DNA of 64,000 nt from JAVBPE01 sp031549865 (GCA_031549865.1 JAVBPE010000006.1:9446-73445); one strand, 5' to 3'. Numbered from the stretch's first letter, positions 17,980-26,405 are shown. Notes: generated by a model not told the origin, from the sequence alone. Program-made: numbers and translations.

Positions 17980-18774
17980 ATGAAAATTGGATTTTTAGGA
18001 CTTGGAAAAATGGGGCAAGCTATTTTAAATGGTATATTAAGCACAAATATCTATATGATAAGTGAAATTTATGCATATGATAAGTTTATAGATGATAAAG
18101 AAAAGTATGAAGCTAAGAAAGTATTATTTTTAGAAAATGAATTAGATCTTTATTCAAAGTCAGATATTTTCTTTATGTGCGTAAAACCGCAAAGTTTTAC
18201 AGAGATTTATGAAATTTTAAAGAATGCCACAAATAAACCAAAAGTTATTGTTAGTATAGCAGCAGGTATTTCAATTAATAATATAAGTACAAATTTAAAT
18301 GTAAATAATGTCATTAGAGTAATGCCCAATTTGGCTTGTTCTATAAATATGGGAGTTACAACAATATCAAAAACTGCAAGTGTAACGGATGATATATTTA
18401 TGTTAGTTCAAAATATCTTTAATTCTATTGGTATCTCATATGAAGTTGAAGAGGAAGAAATTAACTCTTTATTACCTCTAAATGGAAGTTTTCCTGCGTA
18501 TTTATATGAATATGTAAATGGTTTTATTAAAGCATGCTCTAATAATGGAATAGATGAAATGAGAGCGCGTGAGATAATATTACAAACAACAATTGGTTCA
18601 TGCCTATTAGCTTTAAAGGATTTGAGACCGCTTGATAATCTTATTAGCGACATTTGTAGCAAAAAAGGAACAACAATAGAAGGTATTGATGTTTTAAGAA
18701 AAAATGAATTAGATGAAACTACTGGAGAATGCTATCAGGCTTGCTTTAAAAGAGCAGAGGAGTTAACTAATTAA
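17980..18774 (+). CDS. proC: Pyrroline-5-carboxylate reductase
   Basis: 264 aa, normal length. Rossmann motif GFLGLGKMGQAIL at residues 4-16; FFMCVKPQ and VIRVMPNLACSINMGVT are the conserved ProC segments, and the C-terminal helical dimerisation domain contains ISDICSKKGTTIEG. Catalyses the last step of proline synthesis, 1-pyrroline-5-carboxylate to proline with NAD(P)H. No proA or proB is nearby. ATG 17980 with AAAGGAAG upstream; an extended -10 (TGCTAAAAT) lies about 30 bases before it. Confidence 0.95.
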   Translation: MKIGFLGLGKMGQAILNGILSTNIYMISEIYAYDKFIDDKEKYEAKKVLFLENELDLYSKSDIFFMCVKPQSFTEIYEILKNATNKPKVIVSIAAGISINNISTNLNVNNVIRVMPNLACSINMGVTTISKTASVTDDIFMLVQNIFNSIGISYEVEEEEINSLLPLNGSFPAYLYEYVNGFIKACSNNGIDEMRAREIILQTTIGSCLLALKDLRPLDNLISDICSKKGTTIEGIDVLRKNELDETTGECYQACFKRAEELTN

Positions 18775-18786
18775 AAAGAGGATAAT

Positions 18787-19665
18787 ATGTTAAGTTTTAA
18801 AGAGTTTGAAATTCAAGATGTAAAATTAATGGGAAATTATATATTAGATCATCCATATTTTTTATGTGATTATAATTCAAAATTAGTTTTTTTATGGCGA
18901 GATTATTACAAAACTAAAGTAGCCTATGACGAAAATTATTGTTATATAATGCTAACTTTTAATGAAAATGAAATTAAATTTTTACCTCCTCTTGGAAATA
19001 AATTTGTTTTAGATGGGGTAAAAAAATTAATTGAATACACGGATTTTTACAATATTAAACTAAGATTTACATGTTGTGATTTTAAATATAAGAATGAAAT
19101 TGAATCTTTACATTTAGATATTGTTTTTTTAAAAGAAATTGGTTACGAAAATTATATTTATGACTTGGAAAAGCTTTCAACTTATAAGGGAAAAGAATAT
19201 AAGGGGAAACGAAACCTAGTTAATAACTTTAAAAATACTTATCCAACTCATAAATATATTAGCTTAAATAAAAATGATTATGATTTAGTAGAACAATTTT
19301 TAGATTTATGGTATCAAAAAAGAATTGATGATGATTTAATGCTTATTCATGAACGAGATGTAATAAAAGATTGTTTTAATCATTTTGATGAGCTTGATAT
19401 AAAAGCTAATGCGATATTAATTGATGATAAGATAATTGCTTTAGCAATTGGTACAGTTTATAATCACATCATTTGTGAGCACGTCGAAAAAGCATTAACA
19501 GAATATGTTGGGGCTTATCAAGCAATTTGTATGTATTTTAGCGAATCATCACTTAAATATGCTAAATATATGAATAAAGAAGAGGATTTAAATATAAAAG
19601 GATTAAGAGATGCAAAAATATCTTATAATCCTCTTTATATTATAGATAATTATAATTCAATTTAG
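18787..19665 (+). CDS. DUF2156-like acyltransferase-fold protein
   Basis: 292 aa. It looks like the DUF2156 family, the GNAT-like fold also found in the C-terminal domain of phosphatidylglycerol lysyltransferases: FLCDYNSKLVFLWRDYYKTKVAY near the N-terminus, KGKRNLVNNFKNTYP mid-protein, and AYQAICMYFSESSL plus LNIKGLRDAKISYNPLYIID at the C-terminus. No membrane helices, so it is not a full MprF. Its substrate is unknown. It starts 12 bases after proC and 10 before a second GNAT-like gene, probably one operon. Confidence 0.75.
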   Translation: MLSFKEFEIQDVKLMGNYILDHPYFLCDYNSKLVFLWRDYYKTKVAYDENYCYIMLTFNENEIKFLPPLGNKFVLDGVKKLIEYTDFYNIKLRFTCCDFKYKNEIESLHLDIVFLKEIGYENYIYDLEKLSTYKGKEYKGKRNLVNNFKNTYPTHKYISLNKNDYDLVEQFLDLWYQKRIDDDLMLIHERDVIKDCFNHFDELDIKANAILIDDKIIALAIGTVYNHIICEHVEKALTEYVGAYQAICMYFSESSLKYAKYMNKEEDLNIKGLRDAKISYNPLYIIDNYNSI

Positions 19666-19675
19666 GAGGATTCTT

Positions 19676-20458
19676 ATGTTTAGAAAGGCTTTAAAAGAAG
19701 ATTATAAAGTTATATATAATATTTATTTAGAAGCTTTTAAATGTGAAGAAGAAGCTTCCCTTTTCTTTGAACTAGAAAATATAATAGATTATTGTTATGT
19801 ATTAGAAAATAACAATAAAATTATATCAATAGGCTTTAGATTCATAAAAGATATTGATAACCAAAAATTATCATATCTATATGCCTTAGCAACTATCAAA
19901 GAAGAAATGAATAAAGGCTATATGAGTTTAATGCTAAGTGAATTTGAAAAATTAGATAATATTGAACGCCTTGATGGTTCATTCTTAATTCCTGCAAGTA
20001 GTTATTTACAAAATTTTTATAAAAAAAATGGTTTTACATTTGAAAACAAAATTGGTAAAAATATATGTGATTTTAAATTTGCAGATTCTAATGTAAGAGT
20101 CTTAGATGAGAAGTATGCTTATGATTGTTTAAATATATATAATGTATCCTTTAAAGATGAAAAACATATAAAAAGAGATATAAATTCATATATATATAAT
20201 ATTAATTTATATAATAATATTTATGGGCATGTTTATGGTTACTTTCTAAATAATAAATTAACTACTTATTTATTTTATGAAAATAGTGAAATAAAGGAAG
20301 TTTTTGGAGTTAATTATCTAGAGTTAGTGGCCCATATAAATAGTTTACATAATTTGAAATCAGTTATTTATTATACAAATGGTTTAAATAAAATAAATTC
20401 TTTAGTTAAATTTTATAACTCAGAATTCAATTTTTATGCTAATTTATTAGGTAATTAG
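19676..20458 (+). CDS. GNAT-family N-acetyltransferase, probably two-domain
   Basis: 260 aa. The N-terminal half has GNAT features: YLYALATIKEEMNKGYMSLMLSEFE corresponds to the acetyl-CoA-binding strand and helix, and SYLQNFYKKNGFTFE to the last conserved helix and strand. The C-terminal ~110 residues resemble a second, degenerate GNAT unit as in Eis-like proteins. Acceptor unknown. Good AGGAGG 6 bases before ATG 19676. Probably transcribed with proC and the DUF2156-like gene. Confidence 0.7.
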   Translation: MFRKALKEDYKVIYNIYLEAFKCEEEASLFFELENIIDYCYVLENNNKIISIGFRFIKDIDNQKLSYLYALATIKEEMNKGYMSLMLSEFEKLDNIERLDGSFLIPASSYLQNFYKKNGFTFENKIGKNICDFKFADSNVRVLDEKYAYDCLNIYNVSFKDEKHIKRDINSYIYNINLYNNIYGHVYGYFLNNKLTTYLFYENSEIKEVFGVNYLELVAHINSLHNLKSVIYYTNGLNKINSLVKFYNSEFNFYANLLGN

Positions 20459-20539
20459 ATAAAATGCGCACAATTTTATTAAAAAGTATTTCATTTAAAG
20501 ACAAAATAAGTGATAAATATTTTTAAATGAGAATTATAG

Positions 20540-20568
20540 TAGACAAAAACGATATATTATGATATATT
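20540..20568 (+). promoter_or_regulatory. Promoter of the lysine operon
   Basis: -35 TAGACA at 20540-20545, 17-bp spacer, -10 TATATT at 20563-20568, placed about 20 bases before the riboswitch. Confidence 0.6.
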
Positions 20569-20584
20569 AATATAAATAAATAAA

Positions 20585-20746
20585 AACTAGAGGTTGCGAT
20601 GTAAATTAGTAATTTATGGAGAAGGCATTCGTTGAAATAAATGAAAGGTAATCATCGCCGAATATATGATATAGGCATATTTCATATATGGTATTATAAA
20701 GAACATCTATAATACTCCTACAACTTGTAGAGGCGCTATTTAAAAT
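20585..20746 (+). ncRNA. Lysine riboswitch (L box)
   Basis: Conserved L-box blocks appear in order: AGAGGTTGCGATG, TTAGTAATTTATGGAGAAGG, TGAAAGGTAATCATCGCCGAA, TGGTATTATAAAGAAC, and the closing TGTAGAGGCGCTATTT. They match the Bacillus lysC leader pattern. It sits directly upstream of lysA and the dap/asd/lysC genes, so lysine should repress the whole operon. A hairpin GGCACC-TTTT-GGCGCT followed by T6 (20757-20777) is the likely regulated terminator; it has one A-C mismatch. Confidence 0.93.
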
Positions 20747-20756
20747 GAAAAATATT

Positions 20757-20777
20757 GGCACCTTTTGGCGCTTTTTT
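20757..20777 (+). terminator. Probable regulated terminator of the lysine riboswitch
   Basis: GGCACC / GGCGCT with a TTTT loop and six T. The stem has a G-U pair and an A-C mismatch, so it is weak, as an expression-platform terminator may be. Confidence 0.5.
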
Positions 20778-20797
20778 ATTTATTAAGGAGGAATAAG

Positions 20798-22039
20798 ATG
20801 GAACTTGAAATTTCTAACGTTAAGGTAAGTGAATTAAAAGAAAAATATGGTACGCCTTTATACGTTTATGATGAAGTAAAATTAATAAATCAAATGAGTT
20901 TATATAAAGATAATTTTAAATCAGATAAATTTCAAACTGAAGTTTTATTTGCTTCTAAAAGTTTTTGTATAAAAGAAATGCTACGTTTAGTAAATAATAA
21001 TGGATTGTCACTTGATGTAGTTTCAATGGGTGAATTTTTAACTGCCTTAAGTGTTGATTTTCCGCTTGATAAAATCTACTTTCATGGAAACAATAAAAGT
21101 TTTGAAGAACTAAGCTTAGCTGTAAATAAGGGTATTAATAATATTGTAATTGATAATTTTATGGAACTAGAAGCTTTAGAAAATATATGTATTAAAGCAA
21201 ATAAAAGTCAAAAAATTTTAATAAGAATTAATTGTGGGGTGGATGCACATACGCATAAGTTTATCATCACAAGTCATATCGATTCAAAATTTGGTTTAAT
21301 TTATAATAGCGAAGAATATAAGAAATGTCTTAATTTAATTAAAAATTCTAAATTTATAATTTTAGAAGGCTTTCATTCACATATTGGAAGTCAAATATTT
21401 GATTATGAAGCTTTCTTTGCCGCTTTTGACAAGTTTATACCATTACTTAAGGATTTTAATTATCCTTTAGTTTTAAATATTGGTGGAGGTTTTGGAGTTC
21501 ATTATACAGATGAAGATCATCCACAAGCTGTTGATTATACAACAAAAAGTTTAGTTAATTATATTGAAAAGAAATTAGAAATAGAAAAATTAAGTTTAAA
21601 GAAAGTATGCATAGAACCAGGAAGAAGTATTGTTGGGGAAGCAGGATATACACTATATACGATTGGATATACTAAGAAAACACCTAATCGTCTTTACTAT
21701 TTTATAGATGGTGGAATGACTGATAATATTCGTCCGGCCTTATATCAAGCAAAGTATGATTGTGACATTGCTAACAAAATGGATTTAGCTAAAACAAATA
21801 TTGTCTCTATTGCCGGTAAATGCTGTGAATCAGGGGATGTTATAATTGAAAATACATTGTTACCTGAGGCAGTAAGTGGAGATTTGTTAGTAACTTATAC
21901 AACTGGAGCATATGGATATTCAATGTCATCTAATTATAATAAAGCATTAACACCAGGAGTAGTTTTTGTGAATAACGGTATATCTAGATTAGTTTCAAAG
22001 CGTCAAACATATGAAGAATTATTAGAAAGAGAAATCTAA
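20798..22039 (+). CDS. lysA: Diaminopimelate decarboxylase
   Basis: 413 aa. The frame is open from 20765 but AAGGAGG 6 bases upstream fixes ATG 20798. PLP-dependent fold III: the Schiff-base lysine is in LFASKSFC (about residue 58), with the glycine-rich VLNIGGGFGVHY, EPGRSIVGEAG and the C-terminal CCESGDVI substrate Cys motif. Converts meso-diaminopimelate to lysine, the last step. First gene after the lysine riboswitch. Confidence 0.95.
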   Translation: MELEISNVKVSELKEKYGTPLYVYDEVKLINQMSLYKDNFKSDKFQTEVLFASKSFCIKEMLRLVNNNGLSLDVVSMGEFLTALSVDFPLDKIYFHGNNKSFEELSLAVNKGINNIVIDNFMELEALENICIKANKSQKILIRINCGVDAHTHKFIITSHIDSKFGLIYNSEEYKKCLNLIKNSKFIILEGFHSHIGSQIFDYEAFFAAFDKFIPLLKDFNYPLVLNIGGGFGVHYTDEDHPQAVDYTTKSLVNYIEKKLEIEKLSLKKVCIEPGRSIVGEAGYTLYTIGYTKKTPNRLYYFIDGGMTDNIRPALYQAKYDCDIANKMDLAKTNIVSIAGKCCESGDVIIENTLLPEAVSGDLLVTYTTGAYGYSMSSNYNKALTPGVVFVNNGISRLVSKRQTYEELLEREI

Positions 22040-22051
22040 CGAGGTGAAATT

Positions 22052-22933
22052 ATGTTAAAAGGAAGTATAGTTGCAATCGTTACGCCATTTAATAATGACG
22101 GCAGTGTAAATATGGAAAAATTAGGAGAACTAATTGAATTTCATATTTCAAATAAAACTGATGGTATTGTTATTTTAGGTACTACTGGGGAAGCTTCGAC
22201 TTTAAGTTTTGAAGAAGAAGAAGAAATTGTAAAATATAGCATAGCAAAAGCTAATAAAAGAATTCCAATTATTGTTGGATCAGGGTCAAATGAAACCTCA
22301 AAAGCTATATACATGAGTGAAAAATATTCACGTTTAGGAGCAGATTACTTATTAGTAATTACCCCATATTATAATAAAACAAATGAAAGTGGCTTAATTA
22401 AACACTTTGAAATGGTTGCCAATAGCGCTCATTGTCCAATTATTATGTATAATGTTCCAGGTCGTACAGGAATGTCTATAAGCATTAGTGCAATTGAAGT
22501 TTTGTCAAAACATAAAAATATTTGTGGAATTAAAGAAGCAAGTGGTAATTTAAGTTATGCCTTAAATGTTAGTAAATATTGTAATGAGAATTTTGTTATG
22601 TATAGTGGTAATGATGATATAATTGTACCAATGATGAGTATTGGTTCAGTTGGAGTAATCTCTGTTTTAGCAAACATTTGTCCAACGAAGGTTCATAATA
22701 TTGTTTTTAATTGCTTAGAAAATAAATATGATTTAGCAATTAAAGATGCCTTAACATTACTTGATTTAGCTAATGATTTATTCTTAGAAACAAATCCAAT
22801 TCCAGTAAAAGAAGCAATGAATTATTTAGGCTTTAATGTAGGTGGATACCGTATGCCACTTGATACAATGTCAAGTAAAGCGGCATCTGTTTTACATGCT
22901 GAAATTGATAGAGTTAAAGGAGAAATTAAATAA
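22052..22933 (+). CDS. dapA: 4-hydroxy-tetrahydrodipicolinate synthase
   Basis: 293 aa, standard length. (beta/alpha)8 aldolase with GTTGEASTLS, MYNVPGRTG (proton-relay Tyr) and ICGIKEASGN, in which the Lys forms the pyruvate Schiff base. Condenses pyruvate with aspartate semialdehyde. Overlaps the dapB start by one base. Start ATG 22052 with GAGGTG upstream. Confidence 0.96.
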   Translation: MLKGSIVAIVTPFNNDGSVNMEKLGELIEFHISNKTDGIVILGTTGEASTLSFEEEEEIVKYSIAKANKRIPIIVGSGSNETSKAIYMSEKYSRLGADYLLVITPYYNKTNESGLIKHFEMVANSAHCPIIMYNVPGRTGMSISISAIEVLSKHKNICGIKEASGNLSYALNVSKYCNENFVMYSGNDDIIVPMMSIGSVGVISVLANICPTKVHNIVFNCLENKYDLAIKDALTLLDLANDLFLETNPIPVKEAMNYLGFNVGGYRMPLDTMSSKAASVLHAEIDRVKGEIK

Positions 22934-23646
22934 TGAAAGTTGCAGTAATTGGCTATGGAGCAATGGGGAGATTAGTTTGTGAAGAACTAGGAGACGAAGT
23001 TGTTGCTATAATTGCTAAAGAATCACCACAAAACTATATTTCATTATTTGATTATAATAAAGAAATAGATGTTATAATTGATTTTTCTAATCCAGAAAAT
23101 TTGGATATGATTTATGATTATGCAAAATTACACAAAACTAAAGTAATTTTTGCAACTACCGGATTTAATGAAAAAGAAATTAACAAAATTAATGATTTAT
23201 CAAAATATACTCCAGTATTAAGAAGTGCTAATTTCTCACTTGGTGTAATATTACTTAATAGATTAGTTAAAGAAATTACTCCAATTTTACAAGATGATTT
23301 TGATATTGAAGTAATAGAGGCACATCATAATAAAAAACTAGATAGCCCATCCGGAACGGCAAGAATGCTAATTGATTCAATTCAAAATTCTAAGAATGGT
23401 AATTTAGTTTATGGACGAGTTGGCAATAGTAAGCGTCAAAAAAATGATGTAGGTGTTCATTCACTGCGTGGTGGAACAATCGTTGGTGATCATGAAGTAA
23501 AATATTGTGGAATTGATGAAGTTATCACTTTAAAACATGAAGCACATTCTAAAAAAATATTTGTTAAGGGTGCAATATATGCAGCCAAATGGATAATAAA
23601 TAAAGATAGTGGTTTATATAATATGGAAAATGTTCTTTTTGATTAA
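22933..23646 (+). CDS. dapB: 4-hydroxy-tetrahydrodipicolinate reductase
   Basis: 237 aa, at the short end for DapB. N-terminal Rossmann VAVIGYGAMGR, VIIDFSNPENL, then the catalytic segment VIEAHHNKKLDSPSGTA with the His pair and Lys, followed by GRVG and HSLRGGTIVGDHEV. Reduces the DapA product with NAD(P)H to tetrahydrodipicolinate. Coupled to dapA. Confidence 0.95.
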   Translation: MKVAVIGYGAMGRLVCEELGDEVVAIIAKESPQNYISLFDYNKEIDVIIDFSNPENLDMIYDYAKLHKTKVIFATTGFNEKEINKINDLSKYTPVLRSANFSLGVILLNRLVKEITPILQDDFDIEVIEAHHNKKLDSPSGTARMLIDSIQNSKNGNLVYGRVGNSKRQKNDVGVHSLRGGTIVGDHEVKYCGIDEVITLKHEAHSKKIFVKGAIYAAKWIINKDSGLYNMENVLFD

Positions 23647-23724
23647 AAAGGATTATTGACCTATTGAATATGTAATAGACAAAAATAAAATAAAATCATT
23701 TAATAAAAAGAACGGAGAGAATTT

Positions 23725-24717
23725 ATGAAAAAATATAACGTCGCAATAGTTGGAGCTACAGGACTTGTAGGTACAACTTTCATCCAAATTTTAGAAGAAT
23801 ATAATTTCCCAGTTAATGAAATTAAACTATTAGCTTCAGCAAGAAGCAAAGGTAAAATAGTTAAATTTATGGGGCGTGATGTTGAAATAGAAGAATTAAC
23901 AGAAGAATCATTTAAAGGTGTAGAATTAGCTTTATTTTCTGCCGGTGGGGATATATCAAAAAAATATGCGCCCATTGCAATAAAAGAAGGTGCAAGAGTA
24001 ATTGATAATTCTTCTGCATGGAGATACGAAACTGATATTCCTTTAATTGTTCCTGAAGTAAATTTTGAAGATTTTACAATGAATAAAATTATTGCTAACC
24101 CAAATTGTTCAACAATTGCTGCAATTCTTCCTCTAAAAGCTTTAGATGATGTATACGGTTTAACAAAGGTGTTATATTCTACATATCAAGCTGTTTCTGG
24201 TTCAGGTCAAAAAGGACGCGATGATTTAAAATCATGTCTAAATGGTGAGGGAAATCATTTCTATCCATATGATATATCTCAAACGTGCATTCCTGAAATA
24301 GATGTTTTCATGGATAACGGCTATACAAAAGAAGAGATGAAAATGGTTTGGGAAACTAGAAAAATGCTTCATAAACCAGACTTGAATGTATCTGCGACTT
24401 GTATAAGAGTTCCAGTAGTAAATTCTCATGGTGTAATGGTACAATGTGAACTTGAAAAAGAATTCACTTTAGATGATGTTAGAAATTTATTTGCAAGTTT
24501 TGAAAATCTTGTGGTCTTAGATGATGGTAAAAATCATGTTTATCCAACTTCTATCGCATCTAACGGTACAGATAAAGTATATGTAGGCAGAATCAGAAAA
24601 GACTTAGGCGTAAAAAATGGTCTTTTATTCTATACTACAGCCGATAATATTCGTAAAGGTGCAGCTGCAAATGCTGTTCAAATTGCGATGAAACTAGCTA
24701 AGCTAGATGAAATGTAA
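23725..24717 (+). CDS. asd: Aspartate-semialdehyde dehydrogenase
   Basis: 330 aa. NADP-binding NVAIVGATGLVGTTFIQIL at the N-terminus, substrate-phosphate loop ASARSKGK, catalytic cysteine in ANPNCSTIAA (near residue 128), and RVPVVNSHG with the substrate arginine. Reduces aspartyl phosphate to the semialdehyde that DapA uses. A 78-base gap from dapB contains a possible weak promoter (TAGACA with TAAAAT 17 or so bases on), so asd-lysC may also be transcribed separately. Confidence 0.96.
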   Translation: MKKYNVAIVGATGLVGTTFIQILEEYNFPVNEIKLLASARSKGKIVKFMGRDVEIEELTEESFKGVELALFSAGGDISKKYAPIAIKEGARVIDNSSAWRYETDIPLIVPEVNFEDFTMNKIIANPNCSTIAAILPLKALDDVYGLTKVLYSTYQAVSGSGQKGRDDLKSCLNGEGNHFYPYDISQTCIPEIDVFMDNGYTKEEMKMVWETRKMLHKPDLNVSATCIRVPVVNSHGVMVQCELEKEFTLDDVRNLFASFENLVVLDDGKNHVYPTSIASNGTDKVYVGRIRKDLGVKNGLLFYTTADNIRKGAAANAVQIAMKLAKLDEM

Positions 24718-24728
24718 GAGGTATTAAT

Positions 24729-26033
24729 ATGTTAGTAGTTGCAAAATTTGGTGGGTCTTCACTTTCTTGTGGAACTCAATTTGAAAAAGTTAAAAATATT
24801 GTTACATCAGATCCTAAAAGAAAAATAGTTGTAGTTTCTGCTTTAGGCAAAAGAGAAAAATCTGATAGTAAAATAACTGATTTATTATATATATTACATG
24901 CACATATTAAATATAGTGTTCCTTATGAAGACATTTGGAATATGTTATACAGTAGATTTGTTGAAGTTAGAGACACTTTAAATATTTCTTATGATATAAC
25001 AATTGATTTAGATTTATTAAAAAAAGAATTGAATAAAAATATTAGCCAAGATTATCTGGTTAGCCGTGGAGAATATTTAACTGCAAAATTGATGAGTAGT
25101 TACTTAGATTATACTTTTGTTGATGCAAAAGATTTAATCTTCTTTAATTACGATGGTAAATTAGACGAAACTATTACTGATCAAAAAGTAGTTGATGCAT
25201 TTACTAAATACCAAAAAATCGTTGTTCCTGGCTTTTACGGAGCTTATCCTAATGGATCAGTAAAATTATTAAGTCGCGGTGGAAGTGATGTTACAGGGTC
25301 TATTTTAGCTAAAAGTTTAAACGTTAGTATGTACGAAAACTGGACTGATGTTTCAGGTATTTTAGCAGGAGATCCTCGTATTATAAGTAATCCAAGAGCG
25401 ATTAAACAAATTACATATGCAGAACTTAGAGAATTATCTTATATGGGAGCAAGTGTTTTACATGAAGAAACAATATTCCCTGTTCAACAATTAAACATTC
25501 CAATTAATATTAAAAACACTAATGATCCGGCACATCCTGGTACTATCATAAGACAAAGATGTGATGATGATGATCATATTATTACTGGTATTGCCGGAAA
25601 AACTGATTTCGTTTCTATATCAATTACCAAAGATCATATGTCAAATGAAGTTGGATTTTTAAGAAAAACATTATCTGTTTTTGAAAAATATAAATGTTCA
25701 ATTGAACATGTTCCATCAGGAATAGATTCATTTTCTGTTGTTTTAGCGGAAAGCCAAATTGAAAAATGCCAATTTGAATTAATATCTGAACTTAAGTCAT
25801 CATTAAATGTCGATGTATCAATTGATAATGATATAGCATTAGTCGCGATAGTAGGAAGAAACATGGCTAAAAGAAGTGGCATTTGTGCTAAATTATTTAA
25901 TATTTTAGGCGAAAAGAAAATTAACGTTAAAATGTTAGCCCAAGGACCATCTGAATTAAATATTATAGTTGGCATTTCAAAAAGTGATTATAATAATGCT
26001 TTAGTAGCACTATATGAAGATTTAGTTAAGTAA
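24729..26033 (+). CDS. lysC: Aspartokinase
   Basis: 434 aa monofunctional aspartokinase. Kinase N-terminus VVAKFGGSSLSCGTQF, GFYGAYPNGSVKLLSRGGSDVTGSILA (about residues 163-190) and WTDVSGILAGDPR are the family's nucleotide and aspartate sites. Two C-terminal ACT regions (SITKDHMSNEVGF and ALVAIVGRNMAKRSG) suggest feedback control by lysine. Phosphorylates aspartate, first step of the pathway. Last gene of the operon, terminator at 26041. Confidence 0.95.
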   Translation: MLVVAKFGGSSLSCGTQFEKVKNIVTSDPKRKIVVVSALGKREKSDSKITDLLYILHAHIKYSVPYEDIWNMLYSRFVEVRDTLNISYDITIDLDLLKKELNKNISQDYLVSRGEYLTAKLMSSYLDYTFVDAKDLIFFNYDGKLDETITDQKVVDAFTKYQKIVVPGFYGAYPNGSVKLLSRGGSDVTGSILAKSLNVSMYENWTDVSGILAGDPRIISNPRAIKQITYAELRELSYMGASVLHEETIFPVQQLNIPINIKNTNDPAHPGTIIRQRCDDDDHIITGIAGKTDFVSISITKDHMSNEVGFLRKTLSVFEKYKCSIEHVPSGIDSFSVVLAESQIEKCQFELISELKSSLNVDVSIDNDIALVAIVGRNMAKRSGICAKLFNILGEKKINVKMLAQGPSELNIIVGISKSDYNNALVALYEDLVK

Positions 26034-26040
26034 TATATTT

Positions 26041-26069
26041 GAGTTTGGTATTATCCAAACTCTTTTTTT
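26041..26069 (+). terminator. Terminator of the lysine operon
   Basis: GAGTTTGG-TATTAT-CCAAACTC followed by seven T. Confidence 0.92.
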
Positions 26070-26079
26070 ATAATTATAG

Positions 26080-26107
26080 TTGTAAAAATATAAAAAAGAG
26101 ATATAAT
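26080..26107 (+). promoter_or_regulatory. Promoter of the candidate antitoxin RNA
   Basis: -35 TTGTAA at 26080-26085, 16-bp spacer, -10 TATAAT at 26102-26107. Nothing coding of useful length follows on this strand for over 400 bases, so it drives a short RNA. Confidence 0.7.
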
Positions 26108-26113
26108 AAAATT

Positions 26114-26190
26114 AAAGCAAGGAGTTATGATACTCCTAGTGTTTGACTAAGAGCATCTAACGAACTTGACGGTTGATATAGATGCTTTTT
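26114..26190 (+). ncRNA. Candidate antisense antitoxin RNA of a type I toxin-antitoxin locus
   Basis: About 77 nt between a good promoter and a terminator (AGCATCTA 26152-26159 / TAGATGCT 26179-26186, T5). Its 5' half (26125-26147) contains two blocks, TTATGATACT and CCTAGTGTTTGAC, that recur as direct repeats at 26318-26327 (TTATCATACT) and 26333-26344 (CCTACTTTTGAC). Because the toxin mRNA runs on the opposite strand, each repeat lets this RNA pair with the mRNA over its first ribosome binding site and start codon. Convergent transcription through a shared terminator plus two dispersed direct repeats is the arrangement of Fst/par loci. Function is inferred. Confidence 0.6.
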
Positions 26191-26196
26191 ATTTTA

Positions 26197-26277
26197 TTAC
26201 TTTAATTTCTTATTAGCTTTTATTAAATTAATAATAGCCGTTATAAAATTAATTATGCTTGTAATAAAACCGCACAT
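26197..26277 (-). CDS. Candidate small hydrophobic toxin peptide, 26 aa
   Basis: Reads MCGFITSIINFITAIINLI followed by KANKKLK: one membrane-spanning stretch with a basic C-terminal tail, the form of Fst, TxpA/BsrG and holin-like type I toxins. An in-frame stop lies three codons upstream, so ATG 26277 is the only start; AGG sits 5 bases before it. It overlaps a 23-codon upstream frame in another phase, so translation may be coupled to it. It lacks the Pro and Trp residues of classic Fst. No database match was tested. Confidence 0.5.
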   Translation of the reverse strand: MCGFITSIINFITAIINLIKANKKLK

Positions 26278-26324
26278 AACTTCCTAATAAAATAAGATTT
26301 AAGTTCAATAATGTTAATTATCAT
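26253..26324 (-). CDS. Candidate leader peptide of the toxin mRNA, 23 aa
   Basis: MIINIIELKSYFIRKLCAVL plus three residues. ATG 26324 has AGGTGA 5 bases upstream, the best ribosome binding site on the - strand transcript, and both are covered by the repeat blocks complementary to the antisense RNA. The frame ends inside the toxin frame. This resembles mok/hok coupling, where blocking the leader's translation silences the toxin. It could itself be the toxic peptide. Confidence 0.4.
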   Translation of the reverse strand: MIINIIELKSYFIRKLCAVLLQA

Positions 26325-26369
26325 ACTTATCACCTACTTTTGACACTTAGGATGTATCTCTAACTCCAT

Positions 26370-26405
26370 CAAGGTTTTTAACACCTTGCACCTAATATAA
26401 TTATA
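26370..26405 (-). promoter_or_regulatory. Promoter -10 and 5' stem of the candidate toxin mRNA
   Basis: On the - strand a TATAAT (26405-26400) is followed by a stem CAAGGT / ACCTTG (26388-26383 and 26375-26370, 7-base loop) at the very 5' end of the predicted mRNA, as in the Fst RNA I. The -35 is poor (TTTAAG). From here to the shared terminator the mRNA would be about 240 nt. Confidence 0.45.

Noticed and set aside
20515..20530. Hairpin CATTTAAA / TTTAAATG around 20490-20530 as a terminator for the GNAT gene
   Set aside because: The loop is over 20 bases, the stem is only A-T rich and there is no T-run after it.
26126..26150. Seven-codon frame (MILLVFD) in the candidate antitoxin RNA
   Set aside because: The Shine-Dalgarno is only 2 bases from the ATG and the frame overlaps the repeat blocks; more likely coincidence than a coding gene.
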